Notes: generated by a model from the letters alone, not told the origin. A stretch of 64,000 bases of DNA from Ectobius pallidus (GCA_964059195.1 CAXKWD010000006.1:4704530-4768529); one strand, 5' to 3'. Numbered from the stretch's first letter, positions 34,785 through 46,750 are shown. Translations and numbers: made by a program.

Positions 34785-35226
34785 ACAAAAAAAATTGGTT
34801 TTACTTTCAACGTTTCATGATCCAAAGACAGAACGGTTATCAATGTATATGTACTGAACAACAAACTGTTGAACATTTAATTTTTCATTGTCCCGTCCTA
34901 GAGCATAAAAGAAGAATATTGGACGCACACTTAGATTATTGTAAAAAGAAATTAGACAAACCACTCTTTGATATTTTTAGGAAAAAATGCTGTTATAGAG
35001 AATTCCAAAAGTTTTTGTGTTCTATTTTTAAGATGTTATTGTTTTCTTTTATAATATAATATATTAGTTATCTTGTTTTCTTAGAGTAGTAAGGCCTGCA
35101 TCCAGCCTATGGATAGGAAGTACGAGTAGTAATATTGCAAATATATTGTCTTGTAACTATAACCCTAATATACCTCCGGGTGGAATAGGGTTTAAGTAAT
35201 TGTATATCCAATAAATAAATAAATAA
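34785..35226 (+). pseudogene. LINE C-terminal fragment with 14-bp TSD
   Basis: The frame reads NWFYFQRFMIQRQNGYQC, then the Cys-His knuckle CICTEQQTVEHLIFHC, and ends at TAA near 35057. The 3' UTR ends in an (AATA)n tail. The target duplication TAAGTACGAAACCA lies at 34771-34784 and 35227-35240, perfect. 5'-truncated within the C-terminal domain, so only the last 90 codons are present. Confidence 0.88.
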
Positions 35227-35308
35227 TAAGTACGAAACCACCGCCTGTTAAAAAATTGTGATATATATATATATTTATATTTATGTATATGTATATATAT
35301 TTATATAT

Positions 35309-35340
<32 letters not shown>

Positions 35341-35342
<2 letters not shown>

Positions 35343-35900
35343 CTTTACACGCTAGCGGCCGTAATTTTGAAGATATTTGAATCAAATTTTATTATGTTAT
35401 TTCTAGGTCCAATAGTTCAGACAAGTTCGTTAATGAGCAAAATTGGCGCAAGAGGGTGGTCGGGGGAGGGGGTTGAAATTTTAAAACATTTATATCTCGG
35501 CCCCTATGAAGTATAGAGGGAAACTTTGATTGAATAAATTAGAGTACTCCTTATGGAGTTCACAGTGACATCAACGATTCGGGGGTTTGGGGGTGGGGGT
35601 ATGGGGATGGAAATTCGAAATTTTCGAAACTACATCTTGTGGGGTATCGTTGAAAAGCTCTTGATGAGTACTCTACAAAACAATAACTAGTTTCTTGATA
35701 GTTCTCATATAAGGCGAGATTTGAATGTTTGAAAAGTTATCTTTCCTCTTTTTTGCTGTTATTATTGCGGGTTTGTCATGCCAAGGCTAAAGAAGAAGAG
35801 TGCTACGCAGCGACAGTAAATTAAACCAAAAGCACTTCGAAATCTACCTCAGCCTGTAGGTTTGCCTAAAGGGATTTTTGTTATTGTTATTAATGATTTT
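35341..35900 (+). repeat. Dispersed repeat R, copy 2
   Basis: Inverted counterpart of 9925-10480. It starts at a TATA tract with CTTTACACGCTAGCGGCCGT and ends near CAGCCTGTAGGTTTGCC. Roughly 85% alike by eye. Confidence 0.75.
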
Positions 35901-36290
35901 ATGAAGTTTTCTCGAAAAAGTTTGAAAATTTTTCCCATGCCGGACTAGTACCTTTGTTCATTGATAATTCAAACTGTCTACATTTTATTTTCTCCTCGGC
36001 TTCCTTCAGGGTAAAATTCTCTAAACACCTCTGAAGTTCCTCAACTACGTAACTGCACGACTTACCAGTGCACTGCTATACCCAGTTTCATATTCTTTCC
36101 GCCAGGCCTTGCAGTTTCCTTAGGTCCTGTGAAACCCATCAGGTTATGAAGAGCTTGTGACTCATAGCGACAGTATTTCTTATCATCGTTGTAATCTGAC
36201 TTGCTTTCTTGTCAAGCAAGTTAAAAGCTCTGACTGGTTGCAGAATTTCAAAGGGGCAAGCAAGCTAAAATCAGAATATGTACACCTCTA

Positions 36291-36640
36291 GGCTAGACCC
36301 AGCAGCACCACAAGAAATTTTAAGCAAGATTTTTTGTAAATGCACCAAGGATTGTAGCAGTCTTAAATGCGGCTGCAAGAAAGTTTCGTTAAACTGTTCC
36401 CCTTCATGCCAAAACTGCCAGGGGAACTGTTTGAACAAGGAACCTTTAATGGACGAAGACGACGATGATGAAGAAGAAATGGAGCCCATCCAAACATCCC
36501 CTGCAGACGCTGAATCCGATATCAAAAATGTGATGGAAGATAACGGAGATTCTCAGCTCCTGCTACATTCAGTTGTGGAGATGCAGCCAGAAGCCGGACT
36601 TTCTTGTCCCAAGAGAGCAAGGACAACATTAGTGTCTTGA
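36291..36640 (+). pseudogene. CXC (tesmin/TSO1-like) C-terminus of element B protein
   Basis: Frame LDPAAPQEILSKIF, then the cysteine cluster C-K-C-T-K-D-C, C-G-C, N-C, S-C-x-x-C, G-N-C (36333-36431), then an acidic DEDDDDEEEMEP tail and stop TGA at 36638-36640. The spacing matches a single CXC repeat, a zinc-binding DNA-binding module known from tesmin/TSO1/LIN54 proteins. The same domain ends the element A protein. Upstream codons (about 34351-34384, MADIAKLSTWLD) lie across the hAT-like insertion; further upstream the coding part is deleted or an exon boundary falls there (AG at 34326-34327). Confidence 0.75.
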
Positions 36641-36944
36641 ATATACTGTATTTCTTTAATATTCGTAGCAAATGCACATTGATTTATTTGTTTAATATAT
36701 GCAATTTTTGTGTATAACTGTTCGTTACTATACAATCACCTTCTTCAACGATTTTCAAATTTTATACTTTTAAAATCTGGAATTTCTTTCTAGTATTCTT
36801 TTTTCGAAATTAAACCATTTAAAAATTGTTAGAACTGTATAATTTGCCCATTCCTAATTATCATTACGAACTTTTGGTAGAATTTAGACCTATCTCTACA
36901 GAGATGAAAGCGGTTTCTTGGATCCAGCATGTTAAAACACACAC

Positions 36945-37090
36945 ATATGTTAATATATATACCTAGGTAGTATGTATAGTGTATATATATATATGTATGT
37001 ATATATGTATACATGTATATAACACACATATGTTAATATATATAGTATGTATAGATATATATATATATATGTATATAACTTATATGTATA
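36945..37090. repeat. (TA)n tract at inner edge of element B right TIR
   Basis: TATATA runs with ATGTATAC interruptions and a partial duplication of ACACATATGTTAATATATA. Confidence 0.8.
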
Positions 37091-37619
37091 TACATATCTT
37101 GAATTAGGAAATAAATGTAACATTTTCTTGAAAATCACAAAATTTACCCCAAAATTTCAAATTACCATAACTTTTGTATTGTTGAAGATAAATTAAATAT
37201 CTATATACCCATTTAAAGAAAATTTAATGCTCTACAACTATATCCTGATGATTTTTCTGTTAAACGAAAGGCTGAGGAGTTAGAAGGACAAATTTAACAA
37301 AAAACATGAGGTAAAATTGGCGATTTTCAAGAGCTTATATCTCGAAAACAGTTTTAGATATGACAACAATGCATATAAACAAACTTGTAGAAAATTTTAT
37401 CAGCTTTAATTTAGTATATAAAAAGATTTTCACTAGGACTCACCTTTTTCAAGTTATAAGCAAAAAACCCAAAAAAGTGCCTTTTCCACCCCTGAAGCGG
37501 AAGGGCTAGGGGTGGGGACTTTTAGTATGTTTACGTCCTAACTACCCCCAACACATTCCTGAAGAAAAAAATTCTCTCCCCTTCCATGTCCTCTACAACC
37601 CCTTCGTTGACTGGACTAT

Positions 37620-39640
37620 AGGCTATTTCTTGATAATGCAAAGCAGGAAGGATGTTGTGAAATAATACAGTACATATTTACATTATTTAGGCCTACACAA
37701 GGACATATTTATAATGCTGTATTTACATAGATGCACAATATTTACATAATTTAGATAGGCCTGTATAAATTAATACACTATTTTTTTTCATTATTACCTT
37801 TCTTAACGATTACTATGCTTTTTCTGAAAGCCAGACCTATAGGCTTATATTAACCACTCTCCACATTGCTTCTCCGTAATGTTGTATTTATTTTCGGCGT
37901 TGAGGACTGATGCAGGCTTTGCTTCCCCTTCATCGTCTGTCTCACTTTCTTCCTAATAACAAGTTGACTTCTTCCTGCTTACTACTTTTATAGGGGCCTA
38001 TTTCAACTGTTTATATTTTGTTCTTCATTCAAGCTCAAGCAAGTGACTCAGGATTTTCTTCCAAGACGGTCCTTCGTCTGTGTGTGCTGTGGCATCCCCT
38101 GCTCCTTGCTCTTCTTCCGGTGTTGACTGTTTTTAGACTCTTGACAACTACTCTCTTCTCAGACTTCTTACTTCAGTTCGATTCTTGTTTTGTGCAAGGG
38201 CATCCCCTTGTTGGGAGCCTATTGCTCCTTCTCTGCTGGTTGCTTCAAGACTATCTCCACGACTTAACAACAATGACTCTCGACTTCTCAATGACTCTCC
38301 TCTCTCCTTAAAATAAATTTTTCAAACAGTCGTATGTGTGCACAGGTTCTAGCACACTCCTTACGGACAATATCGCATTGAAAATCAAGCGAGTTCAGAA
38401 TATTCTCTCAATCTGCTGTTTTCCAATGCAATGTGACAGCATGTCCCGGAAAACAGGATAAGTGGACGGTATTTACTTACTGAAAGTATTTGTCTCATTG
38501 CAGTGTCCTGCAATACGTGATATCTATCACACACAGTCTACGCCAGATTCATGAACTCTTGATGGTGAAAACCGTGCACAGCAAATCTTGTCACTATGTA
38601 ACGTAAATCGTACCTTGTACGGCAGAGGTTCAGACTTAAAATTATTGTTTGGGGGGGGGGGATAATTCAATTTTTAGTAGTTACACATAGACCTTTTATG
38701 AAAAAGAAAACACACACAAATGTTGGGGACAGAAAGTACTTTACACCCCCCATGATTCAGAACTGCATCTGTGGAATAAAATTCCTCCCATATTCTGGCT
38801 TTCTTCTTTTAAAACTCTCTTCGAAGCTTGTGATGTGAGGGTGTTGCTGGTAGTACAGGGACATTCTTGCTCAGCACCTCGGAGAACTGGTTCAAATCCC
38901 AGCACTGAATTTTTCAATCTTGACTTCACCTTTCCATAGAAAGGGAATTGTTTCCCATGCAATATAATCTGTGAAGCTAGTTTAATACAAAATATAAGAT
39001 TATTTGACAAATTAGATTAATTAAGAAAGAGTTGATCGATAATGAATCATGGAATGTATATCGATAGAATCCATGGGCATTTGAATACCCAGGACAAAGT
39101 GCTTTCAACTTCGAATGTAGTAACCATGGCACAAAGTGTTTTCAGAAATTCTTAAATTTCTGCTTGAAATCTAACAATATCCTTTTCAAAGTAAAATATC
39201 AAGGGGTATATGTTTCAGAAATCTAAAATCCTAGAACCCACTTTCTTCAAACCATTATGTGAAGTTTTTAAAAACAAAAAAGGTTTTTTCAGAGTCACCT
39301 CACATGGTGGGTTGATTTAGGACGCTGGGTAATTATCATCACGGTCCGATGTTGTGTTGCTACGAGATAAATGTGGACAAAAAATTGTATATTTTAAATA
39401 GGAATATAAATTTGAACAACACAATTATTTAACTCAAAGCAATGGAAGTTATCTACCACACATCACTTAGAAAACAGCTTCTTACTCTAGTTGAACTGAG
39501 AGAGTATCAATAATGTTTTTCAAGAAATTACGTTGCCCACTCGACCCTTGGCAGATTATTTGAAAATCTTGTTTCCTTGCACACTCACAAGTGAATGAGG
39601 AGCAATCAGCAGCCTCTTCTAGCTTTTAGGTTGCACTCCA
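37620..39640. other. Mostly unassigned, possible minus-strand coding remnants
   Basis: On the minus strand, 38310-38160 reads SRGDSLEATSREGAIGSQQ and QNKNRTEVRSLRRE, and about 37960-37845 reads EESETDDEGEAKPASVLNAE. These low-complexity but protein-like pieces have stops between them and are probably debris of a transposon-associated protein. A fragment of old repeat P end lies at 38430-38530. The stretch 38840-38935 has a tRNA-like B-box GAACTGGTTCAAATCCCAGC and may be a SINE. Confidence 0.35.
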
Positions 39641-39645
39641 AGCTA

Positions 39646-41768
39646 TCTCTATATATATAAAAGGCTTTGTCCTGACTGACTGAATGAATGACTGACTGAC
39701 TGAATGACAGGAATCAACGTACAGCCTAAACTATAACAGGTAGAGACTTGGAATTTTGACAGTACCTTCGTTTCATAATGTAGGTGCTCACTAAGAAAGG
39801 ATTTTGAAAAATTCTGATTCTAAATGCCAAAAATGAGTGAAAAACGGGCAGAAAACGTGCATTTTTTGGGTTTTTGAAGCGTAATATATTTCAATGTCAA
39901 ATCAATTACAGCTGGCTTTGGCAATTTTTGTCAAACCTTGGAAATGAAACTTTCGCGATCGCTCGAATGTTGTAGCTCACGCTGGTCGATTCATTTGTTT
40001 TTAATGTCAAGGCACGCATACTACCCGCGCGCTGGATTTATGGGGAAGTGAGGGTCGGAGGGAACAAAACAAAGCTATTCCGCCAGTCTTTCTGCAGTGT
40101 TGTCAACCAAAGAAATAACGTTTCAGCAGAATCGCGCGTATGGTATTTTATGTAGTGACTTTAATATACAACGATTTTAATGCAGTCCAATAATATAACG
40201 TGGTGACGGTATTGCGTAACAATTAATTACACGTCATAAGCCTTTGGTTATCAACTAAGTCATCAAATAAGAATATTATGCATAATATAGGCTCAATATT
40301 TTTACACTCGATGACTAATTTTAAGCATAAAGAAGAGTCTTAGCAGAACATGCTTCACCCTTTCGTGTTTTAAAACGTAAGAGAGGTAAGGCATCTAAAA
40401 GTGGAGAAAGCTAAAGGCCTAATTTTAAACGTATTTAATACAAATTGTGAAAAGTTCGCTCAACTTTCAGTCCATGAAATTGACATCAGAGTTCACGGGA
40501 TCGTCAGAAATTAGCACATACGGAATTCTTAAAGAGGTGAGGAAAGTGTTGGATGTACAATGAAGTGTTTGTGAAATCAGCAGTTCGAAAGATTGTATTT
40601 TTCCCCATAACTCGATGAGTCAGAAAAGATAATGTCAATAAATAAATAAGAATCCTGAGACAGAATGAAAGCTTAGTATTGAAGCCACTAGATGTCAGGG
40701 TGTATAGCGTACTTCGTGTTTCAATGTTGTCAGCTTAACCTACGAAGTTGAACGAAACCTACTGAATGAGGACTAGGGAGCCGAGCGCTCAAGAAATCGC
40801 GCGCGGGTAGTACATATGAAATTTTCAACCTAATCCCGAAGAGGATTATTCTTCTTCTTATTATTATTATTATTATTATAAGTGGGATAATCAATATAGG
40901 CCTAAATATGTTCAAACGTTGTTCGATTTGGACGAAACTCATTATACAGGGGTTTTCTGGGCCAAGGACCTCGAATCTGAGGTCGCTTTTACCAGGCGAC
41001 GCTATCTAATTGTGGTATGTAGTCCACGTGATTTAGGTGTTAATAAATATAATGATTTATAAATAATATAATAATAATAATGATATAAATTAAATGTTTT
41101 TTAAAATACTTAACCCCTTTTTTGCACAGATTTATCAAAACAAATTCTCAGAACGTATTGTTACCAATGGTATCAGGTGGGCTTGGATTACATGAAATGG
41201 ATGTTTGACAAATTAGAGAAGGTATCATTATAATTCATATTATCTATATTAATAAAAGGAATTGTCCTCGATGTCCAGCGAAATCTACTGAACGCAGAGA
41301 TCTGAAATTTTAAACATGGGTGGGCTGAAGGGTCGGAAAATGCACCTCGAAGCCGGAATTTTAATTTTAGTTTTAGTTCGTGAGTTATGAGTGAAAAACG
41401 GGTAAAAAACGTGCATTTTTTTGCGTTTTCAAAACATAAGTTTTCAGTTATACATTTCAATGTCAAATCAATTACAGTTGGCTTTGGCTATTTTTGTCAT
41501 ATCTTGAAAATAAAACTTTCGCGATCGCTTGAATGTTGTAAACCCTAAATATGGTCAAACGTTGTTTTATTTGGACGAATCTCATTAGACAGAGGTTTTC
41601 TGGGCCAAGAAACTCGAATCTGAGGACGCTTTTACCAGACGATACTATCTAATCGTGGTATGTAGTCCACGTGATTTAGGAGTTAATAAATATAATGATA
41701 TAACTATTAAGCTCTTGATTTTTAATTTTTGTAATAATTATCGCGGGCGAAGCCGCGGGCACATGCTA
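39646..41768 (+). mobile_element. Helitron, non-autonomous, copy 1
   Basis: 5' end TCTCTATATATATAAAAGG follows an A, and the 3' end is GGGCGAAGCCGCGGGCACAT plus GCTA, with the hairpin GCGG-gcgaag-CCGC about 12 nt before the terminus. No terminal inverted repeat or target duplication, as expected for Helitrons. The interior has CTGACTGACTGA near the start and duplicated blocks (a TTTTCTGGGCCAAG block at 40956 and 41598). No Rep/helicase frame. Confidence 0.8.
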
Positions 41769-42367
41769 TCTCTCTATATATAAAAGGCTTTGTCCTGACT
41801 GACTGACAGGAATCAACGTAGAGCCTAAACTATAACAGGTAGAGACTTGGAATTTTGACAGTACCTTCGTTTCATAATGTAGGTGCTCACTAAGAAAGGA
41901 TTTTGAAAAATTCTGATTTTAAATGCCAAAAATAAAATGTTTTTGAGAATACTTAATCCCTTTTTACACAGAATTATCAAATCCGAATCACATTCGACAT
42001 TAAAGCATATTGTTGCCAGTGGGTTTCAGATGGGTTTGGAATTAAATTAAATGGAAGTTTGACAATTACAGTTTGCTTTGTCTATTTTTGTCATACCTTG
42101 GAAATTAAATTTTCGCGATCGCTTGAATGTTGTAAGCCCTAATATGGTCAAACATTGTTTATTTGGACGAAACTCACTATACAGGGGTTTTCTGGACCAA
42201 GGAACTCGAATCTGAGGTCGCTTTTACCAGGCGATGCTATCTAATCGTGGTATGTAGTCCACGCGAATTAGGTGTTAATAAATATAATGATTTAACTAAC
42301 TATATTATGCTCTTAATTTTTAATTTTTGAAATAATTATCGCGGGCGAAGCCGCGGGCACATGCTAG
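41769..42367 (+). mobile_element. Helitron, copy 2, directly abutting copy 1
   Basis: Starts TCTCTCTATATATAAAAGGC at the last base of copy 1 and ends GCCGCGGGCACATGCTAG before a T. It shares start, CTGACTGACTGACAGG and end with copy 1 but is only 599 bp. Head-to-tail arrangement. Confidence 0.8.
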
Positions 42368-42529
42368 TCTTTTTAAATTCTCGGCAAACACCAAACCACT
42401 GCTTACTAAGACTATCAGAAACCAAATATGTGCATTTTTGAGTAGTCTGATTTAGTTTATTTTTAAGTTATCTACAGCTGTCTATTTATAATGGAGAAGT
42501 TTAGAGCCTACAATAATTCTATACAAAAA

Positions 42530-43110
42530 AAGGTGTGCGTGGAACGCCACGCGACAGAAGTGAAACTTGTTTCAGTTTTTTGTTTTTTTCAATTTTGGAT
42601 TATTGGATTTTTGCAATTTTGAATTGTTGGACTTTTTAATATTGGGTTTTTGAACTTTTTAATTTTGGATTTTTTAAATTTTAGATTTTTGAATTTTTTA
42701 TTTTTAGGATATTTTAATTTTTAATTTTCGTTTTATTTTAATTTTGGATTTTTTATTTTTATTTTGGATTTTTTTAATTTTGGTTATTTGATTTTTTAAA
42801 TTTTAGATTTTTTAATTTCTTAATTTTTTTATTTTTTATATTTTGGATATTCGGATTTTTTAATCCGAATTGGACTTTTTAATTCTTAAATAATGAATTT
42901 TAAAATTTTGGAATTCTGGATTTTTTAATTTTTAATTTTTAAAATTTTGGGTAAGCCTAATCATTGAGTTGATTGTTTTCTGTGCATTCCGTTCCATCAC
43001 ACCTCACTAATTTTGTGACGATTTTGTGCGTAACACTAATTTCGTGACGGTTTTGAGCGTTACACAAGCTCTCGATTTACCCCTACCGCGGCTAAAGAAG
43101 TTTCACTTCG
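42530..43110 (+). mobile_element. T-rich MITE family T, copy 3
   Basis: GTGTGCGTGGAACGCCACGC, GACAGAAGTGAAACTTG, an array of TTTTGGATTTTT units, AAGCCTAATCATTGAGTTGA, and the TTTTGTGACGATTTTG block, which is partly duplicated here (43013 and 43033). Ends CTAAAGAAGTTTCACTTC. Confidence 0.8.
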
Positions 43111-43177
43111 AAAATGTACCAACTTCATTATGGGTATAATTTGTGAAATAAATGACTGTGTGTTGAATGTAATGAAA

Positions 43178-43640
43178 CTAGGATGTGCCCGCGGCTTCGC
43201 CCACGATAATTAATTGAAAAATTAAAAATTAATAGTATAATAATTATTAAAGCATTATATTTATTAACACTTGCACGCGAACCATTCTTAAACTAAACCA
43301 TTAATAATTAATGAAACAGCTAAAATTCCGGCTTTAGAGTACATTCCACGATTAGAAATCGCCACTTGGGAAAACGATCTCAGATTCGATTATGCAGTTC
43401 CAAAGATAACTGTGAACCACTGCCTTCTAAAGTGTATAATTCTCGTGCGTAATTTTCGAGATGGCGGTGGATAATACGTATCGTTTCTCAACTGTTTGTT
43501 GACAGATGAATGTGATGTGAATTTTATTTGATAAGTTCAGAGTAATTTTCAGAAATTATATAATTTTTCAAGAGAAGGAGTGATTGATTTGGATTTTTAC
43601 TGTCCGCGATACTTCGAGGATTAAACTATCAATATATTAA
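43178..43640 (-). mobile_element. Helitron fragment, 3' end
   Basis: The minus strand ends GTGGGCGAAGCCGCGGGCAC ATCCTAG at 43178. It shares the CTCAGATTCGA block with copies 1 and 2. The 5' end is not recognisable. Confidence 0.6.
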
Positions 43641-43644
43641 ACCT

Positions 43645-43720
43645 GATGCCCGCGGCTTCAACCGCCATTATTAATTGACTCCAGTATTTTTAAGAAATTT
43701 ACACTGGTAGATTATTAAAA
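43645..43720 (-). mobile_element. Helitron 3'-end fragment, decayed
   Basis: The minus strand reads GGCGGTTGAAGCCGCGGGCA before an ATCAGG terminus; hairpin partly lost. Confidence 0.4.
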
Positions 43721-45279
43721 ATGTTTGTGGTTCAGAGCTATGAAAATTGTAAGTAAAAATAAAATTAGAATATTTGTTCATTGTGTTCATTTCACTTAGG
43801 CTTGATATAATAAAGAAACGGTTTTACTAATTTTGTAGTCGTCATGAAAGTTTAGACTGCGAGAGACGAACATCGCTGAGTATACCCGATGTCTCACGAA
43901 GCGGGCGAGCGAGCAAGCACGCTATTTAGGGCCGTTGAATTGTATAAGAGTAGATGTAAAGAACCTGCCCTAACCTAACATAGATAAACGTTACCAGAAT
44001 AAAATGTCTTAAGAACTGGAGTTGAGGCAGCCTACTTTACGACTGGTGACCCATAGTGAAAACATTATGGAAGTCTCAAACACAAGCGACTATCCACAGA
44101 TAATGAATGGAGCAGGTTGGACAATGTTAAAACCCTACCTGCAGTTTGAAAAGGAAAAACTTTGCCAATTACTGAAATCGAAAACTGTTATGTTATTTAA
44201 ATAGCTTTAGACGCAGTTTTGATAAAACTAACTTACGGAATACTGTTAAGTACAGTGCACACCGCTTATTGCGATCACTTTGAGACACAGCTAATCTGAT
44301 AATATTAACCGATTGATAACAGTAACCGAAGGAATTAATTGAAGATTATTTATTCATATTTCAGATAATACACTACAAAACTGAATTAAAAGCTATTTAA
44401 TTATAAAATAAACATAACTGTGAATCATTGAACCATACATAGGAGTGTTTTTGGAAGTTTACTGATGTGTGGTGAACACCCCGTAGCAAAACATCTAACG
44501 CCAGTCTGTTTAAGTCTTTTCATTTTACACTAGCAATCACTACAGGTCAACACTTTTCTTCATAAATCAAAAGCTGCAGCTTAACTGAGGACTGAAACAT
44601 GTTTTATTGCTTAAAAGAGAAAGTTAGGTAATGCCACCCCTTGAAAACTGGTCATCCTGTGAGCCGGAAACAATACTTCCAATAAAACACAACACAGTTG
44701 AGTTAGAAACTAAACCCTTAAATTTGGTCGTCAATGAGACCTCTCCGAGGAGACTTCGCTTGAGACTACGCCGCTGAGGCTGCTTGCTGTAGACGCAGGC
44801 AAAACGTCCGGTATCTTAACCGAAAGACCACGGCCACAAAGCCCGGAAAAGTTTAACCAAATGGACACCGGCCGTGAAAGCTTACATCATTTTAGGAACC
44901 TTTAAAAACGAAATTTTGAATGACGTACAGTATTTGGAAATAAAGCCGCAAAAAGAAAAATGTGATAACATAAACTGAATCTTTGATCACAATAAACAGC
45001 ATTTTTTCAAGAAAACATTACCCGACTGATAACATTATCCGCGATTACATTAAGCAATGTTCACTGTATATATTTAAGTACCTTAATCACTAAAAGTAAA
45101 AGTGAAGAATGTTAGCATAGATGTCTGTATTGGTGTTTGTTCCTTGATCCTTTTCTTGACGACATAAGATAAATTTTTTGGCTTTTGGAAATATGCTTTA
45201 TCTCAATTTGCCTGTGGAAATCTCTAATTACTTTGCACAGTTACCGCTCTTACACTTTACATCTCACTAAATGTTTGGA
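43721..45279. other. Intergenic, no gene recognised
   Basis: No conserved frame. On the minus strand, 44835-44740 contains GGCCGTGGTCTTTCGGTTAA, a tRNA A-box-like string, possibly a SINE head without a clear B-box. Confidence 0.35.
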
Positions 45280-45283
45280 TATA

Positions 45284-45773
45284 CAGGGTGTTTCACGAAG
45301 TTTTAGCTGCACTTTCTGAGTGCATTCTTGAGGATATTTGGAGCAAAAAATGTAAATACAAAAATGTGATCTGACTTGTAGTTACGTTGTTATAAGCATT
45401 TGTTATTGTGACAAAATAGCAATAAATTCGGCAATAAATCGGCACAGAAATTGAAAGTAACAAACAAAATGGGTTTAATTTCACCCTTTACCTCAGTTTG
45501 CCATCAGATTTTCAAAGATGCCTCCCTCTATGTCCAAGCACTTTGACGCTCGGGTATGAACAGTGCATGTCGCGTTCCGTAATTTATCAGGACTGTTCTT
45601 TATCATTGTTGCATATCCGCTACGTTGAGTTCTGTTCACACCGAGACGTTCATAAATATCTACATTACTCCGTAATTATTTGAGATAGGTAAAACTTTTA
45701 TTAGGAAAAGTTGTTCCAAATAATGTCAGGAACATGCTCTGTTACTGGCGGTAAAACTTCGTGAAACACCCTG
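45284..45773. mobile_element. MITE family M, copy 1
   Basis: CAGGGTGTTTCACGAAGTTT at the left and its inverted copy at the right, TATA on both sides (45280-45283, 45774-45777). It is 490 bp with copy 2 at 59261-59738. On the minus strand it keeps a short frame ASKCLDIEGGIFENL that resembles the C-terminal tail of some DDE transposases, so it may derive from an autonomous element. Confidence 0.85.
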
Positions 45774-45777
45774 TATA

Positions 45778-45934
45778 TTATGGTTTGTAACACACTTAAA
45801 CTTCACTTCTTTAGTTTTTACCTTGGAACTGGCTGCTGCCAATAAAACTTCAAACGTAGCTGACGATGATCACAATGGTGATTGAAACTACATAGTTCTA
45901 AGGAAGTAAAGTTTAAGTGTGTTACAAACCATAA
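45778..45934. mobile_element. 157-bp foldback element
   Basis: TTATGGTTTGTAACACACTT with its following AAACTTCACTTC pairs with the inverted right end; about 36-40 bp of stem with two mismatches. Flanked by TATA on each side, shared with the neighbouring elements. Confidence 0.8.
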
Positions 45935-45938
45935 TATA

Positions 45939-46750
45939 CAGGGTGTTAATGAATAAGACCAAACTATTTTACCTGTGTATAGAGGGGACATAGACAAGCA
46001 ACTTTTATTAGGAAATTTTTGCTCTATGGATTAAAGTTTTCCTGTTACAGTATAAAATCTCCCAGGGCATGGCCGCCACTGACTTCTAACATTTGAAAAA
46101 AAAAAATGCAAAATAAATGATAGCTCAGTCAAATTAGATAAAGAAAGATGGTTTTGCTGCAAAAAATCATGTAGTTCCAAATGTTTCAGGAATGTGTAGT
46201 GGGAGGTCCCCTAAACAACGCCTAATGTTTTCCCGCCAATTTCAGGTGCCGCGGGGGGTGGGGGGAAGGCTCAAAGGTCCCTTTTTTCAGTTTTTGGAGC
46301 AAATCTCGAAAACAGTGCATCGTACAGAAAATGTTATGGTATTCAAAATTAAAGCTTATTAAATTCCCGACAAAACGGTATATTCATATTTATCTTTATA
46401 TGTTACCGTCTCCGAGAATGAGCCAGCGAAAATGGAAAAACTGCAGAAATATTTGTAGCGCCTCACGTTTTTCGTCGAACTCGCCCTTCCAATTCTTTAG
46501 TTTTCCATTTTACAAGGACCTTGTAAGAAAAGAAGTTGTAGAGAATTACATGTTCTTCAAGAATATACATACATTTGATAATTAATCTTCACGTAGTCAA
46601 AAGTTAGACCGTTTTTAAATTTCGGAGTCGATTTCGAGATTCCGCTAGTAAACTGCCCATCATTTTATTTCCGTTTTCATGTGCTTTAACTCTCTTTATC
46701 ACTTTATGTATTGTTTATGTAAACATAAATGGTATTTATTACCCACATAA

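Larger units (their letters stand above)
34385..36290. mobile_element. hAT-like element inside element B
   Basis: Ends TAGAGGTGTACAAAT and inverted TAGAGGTGTACATAT. The 8-bp flanks are GGCTGGAC (34377-34384) and GGCTAGAC (36291-36298), one mismatch. The arms share GATTTTAGCTTGC and further short blocks over about 130 bp. Removal joins STWLD to PAAPQEIL in the CXC gene in frame. Inside are a LINE fragment and a repeat R copy; no transposase. Confidence 0.8.
33417..37616. mobile_element. Element B: long-TIR transposon with CXC-domain gene remnant
   Basis: Ends GTCCAGTCAATGAA (33417) and inverted GTCCAGTCAACGAA (37616), each next to TA (33415-33416, 37617-37618). The inverted repeats extend about 500-550 bp on each side (to about 34000 and back to about 37100) and both run into (TA)n tracts. 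Within the TIRs, AAATTAAAGCTGATG, TAAAACTGTTTTCGAGATA and AAAAAAGTGCCTTTTCCACC are shared. Only the last part of the encoded protein remains, the CXC region, and it is split by a hAT-like insertion (34385-36290). Removing that leaves about 2.3 kb, so B is an internal-deletion derivative. See element A for the fuller gene. Confidence 0.85.

Noticed and set aside
36271..36525. Ser-rich minus-strand frame
   Set aside because: Antisense of the acidic tail and CXC cluster of the element B protein.
45293..45683. Small frames inside MITE M
   Set aside because: Only a short transposase-tail-like peptide on the minus strand; the rest are chance frames.
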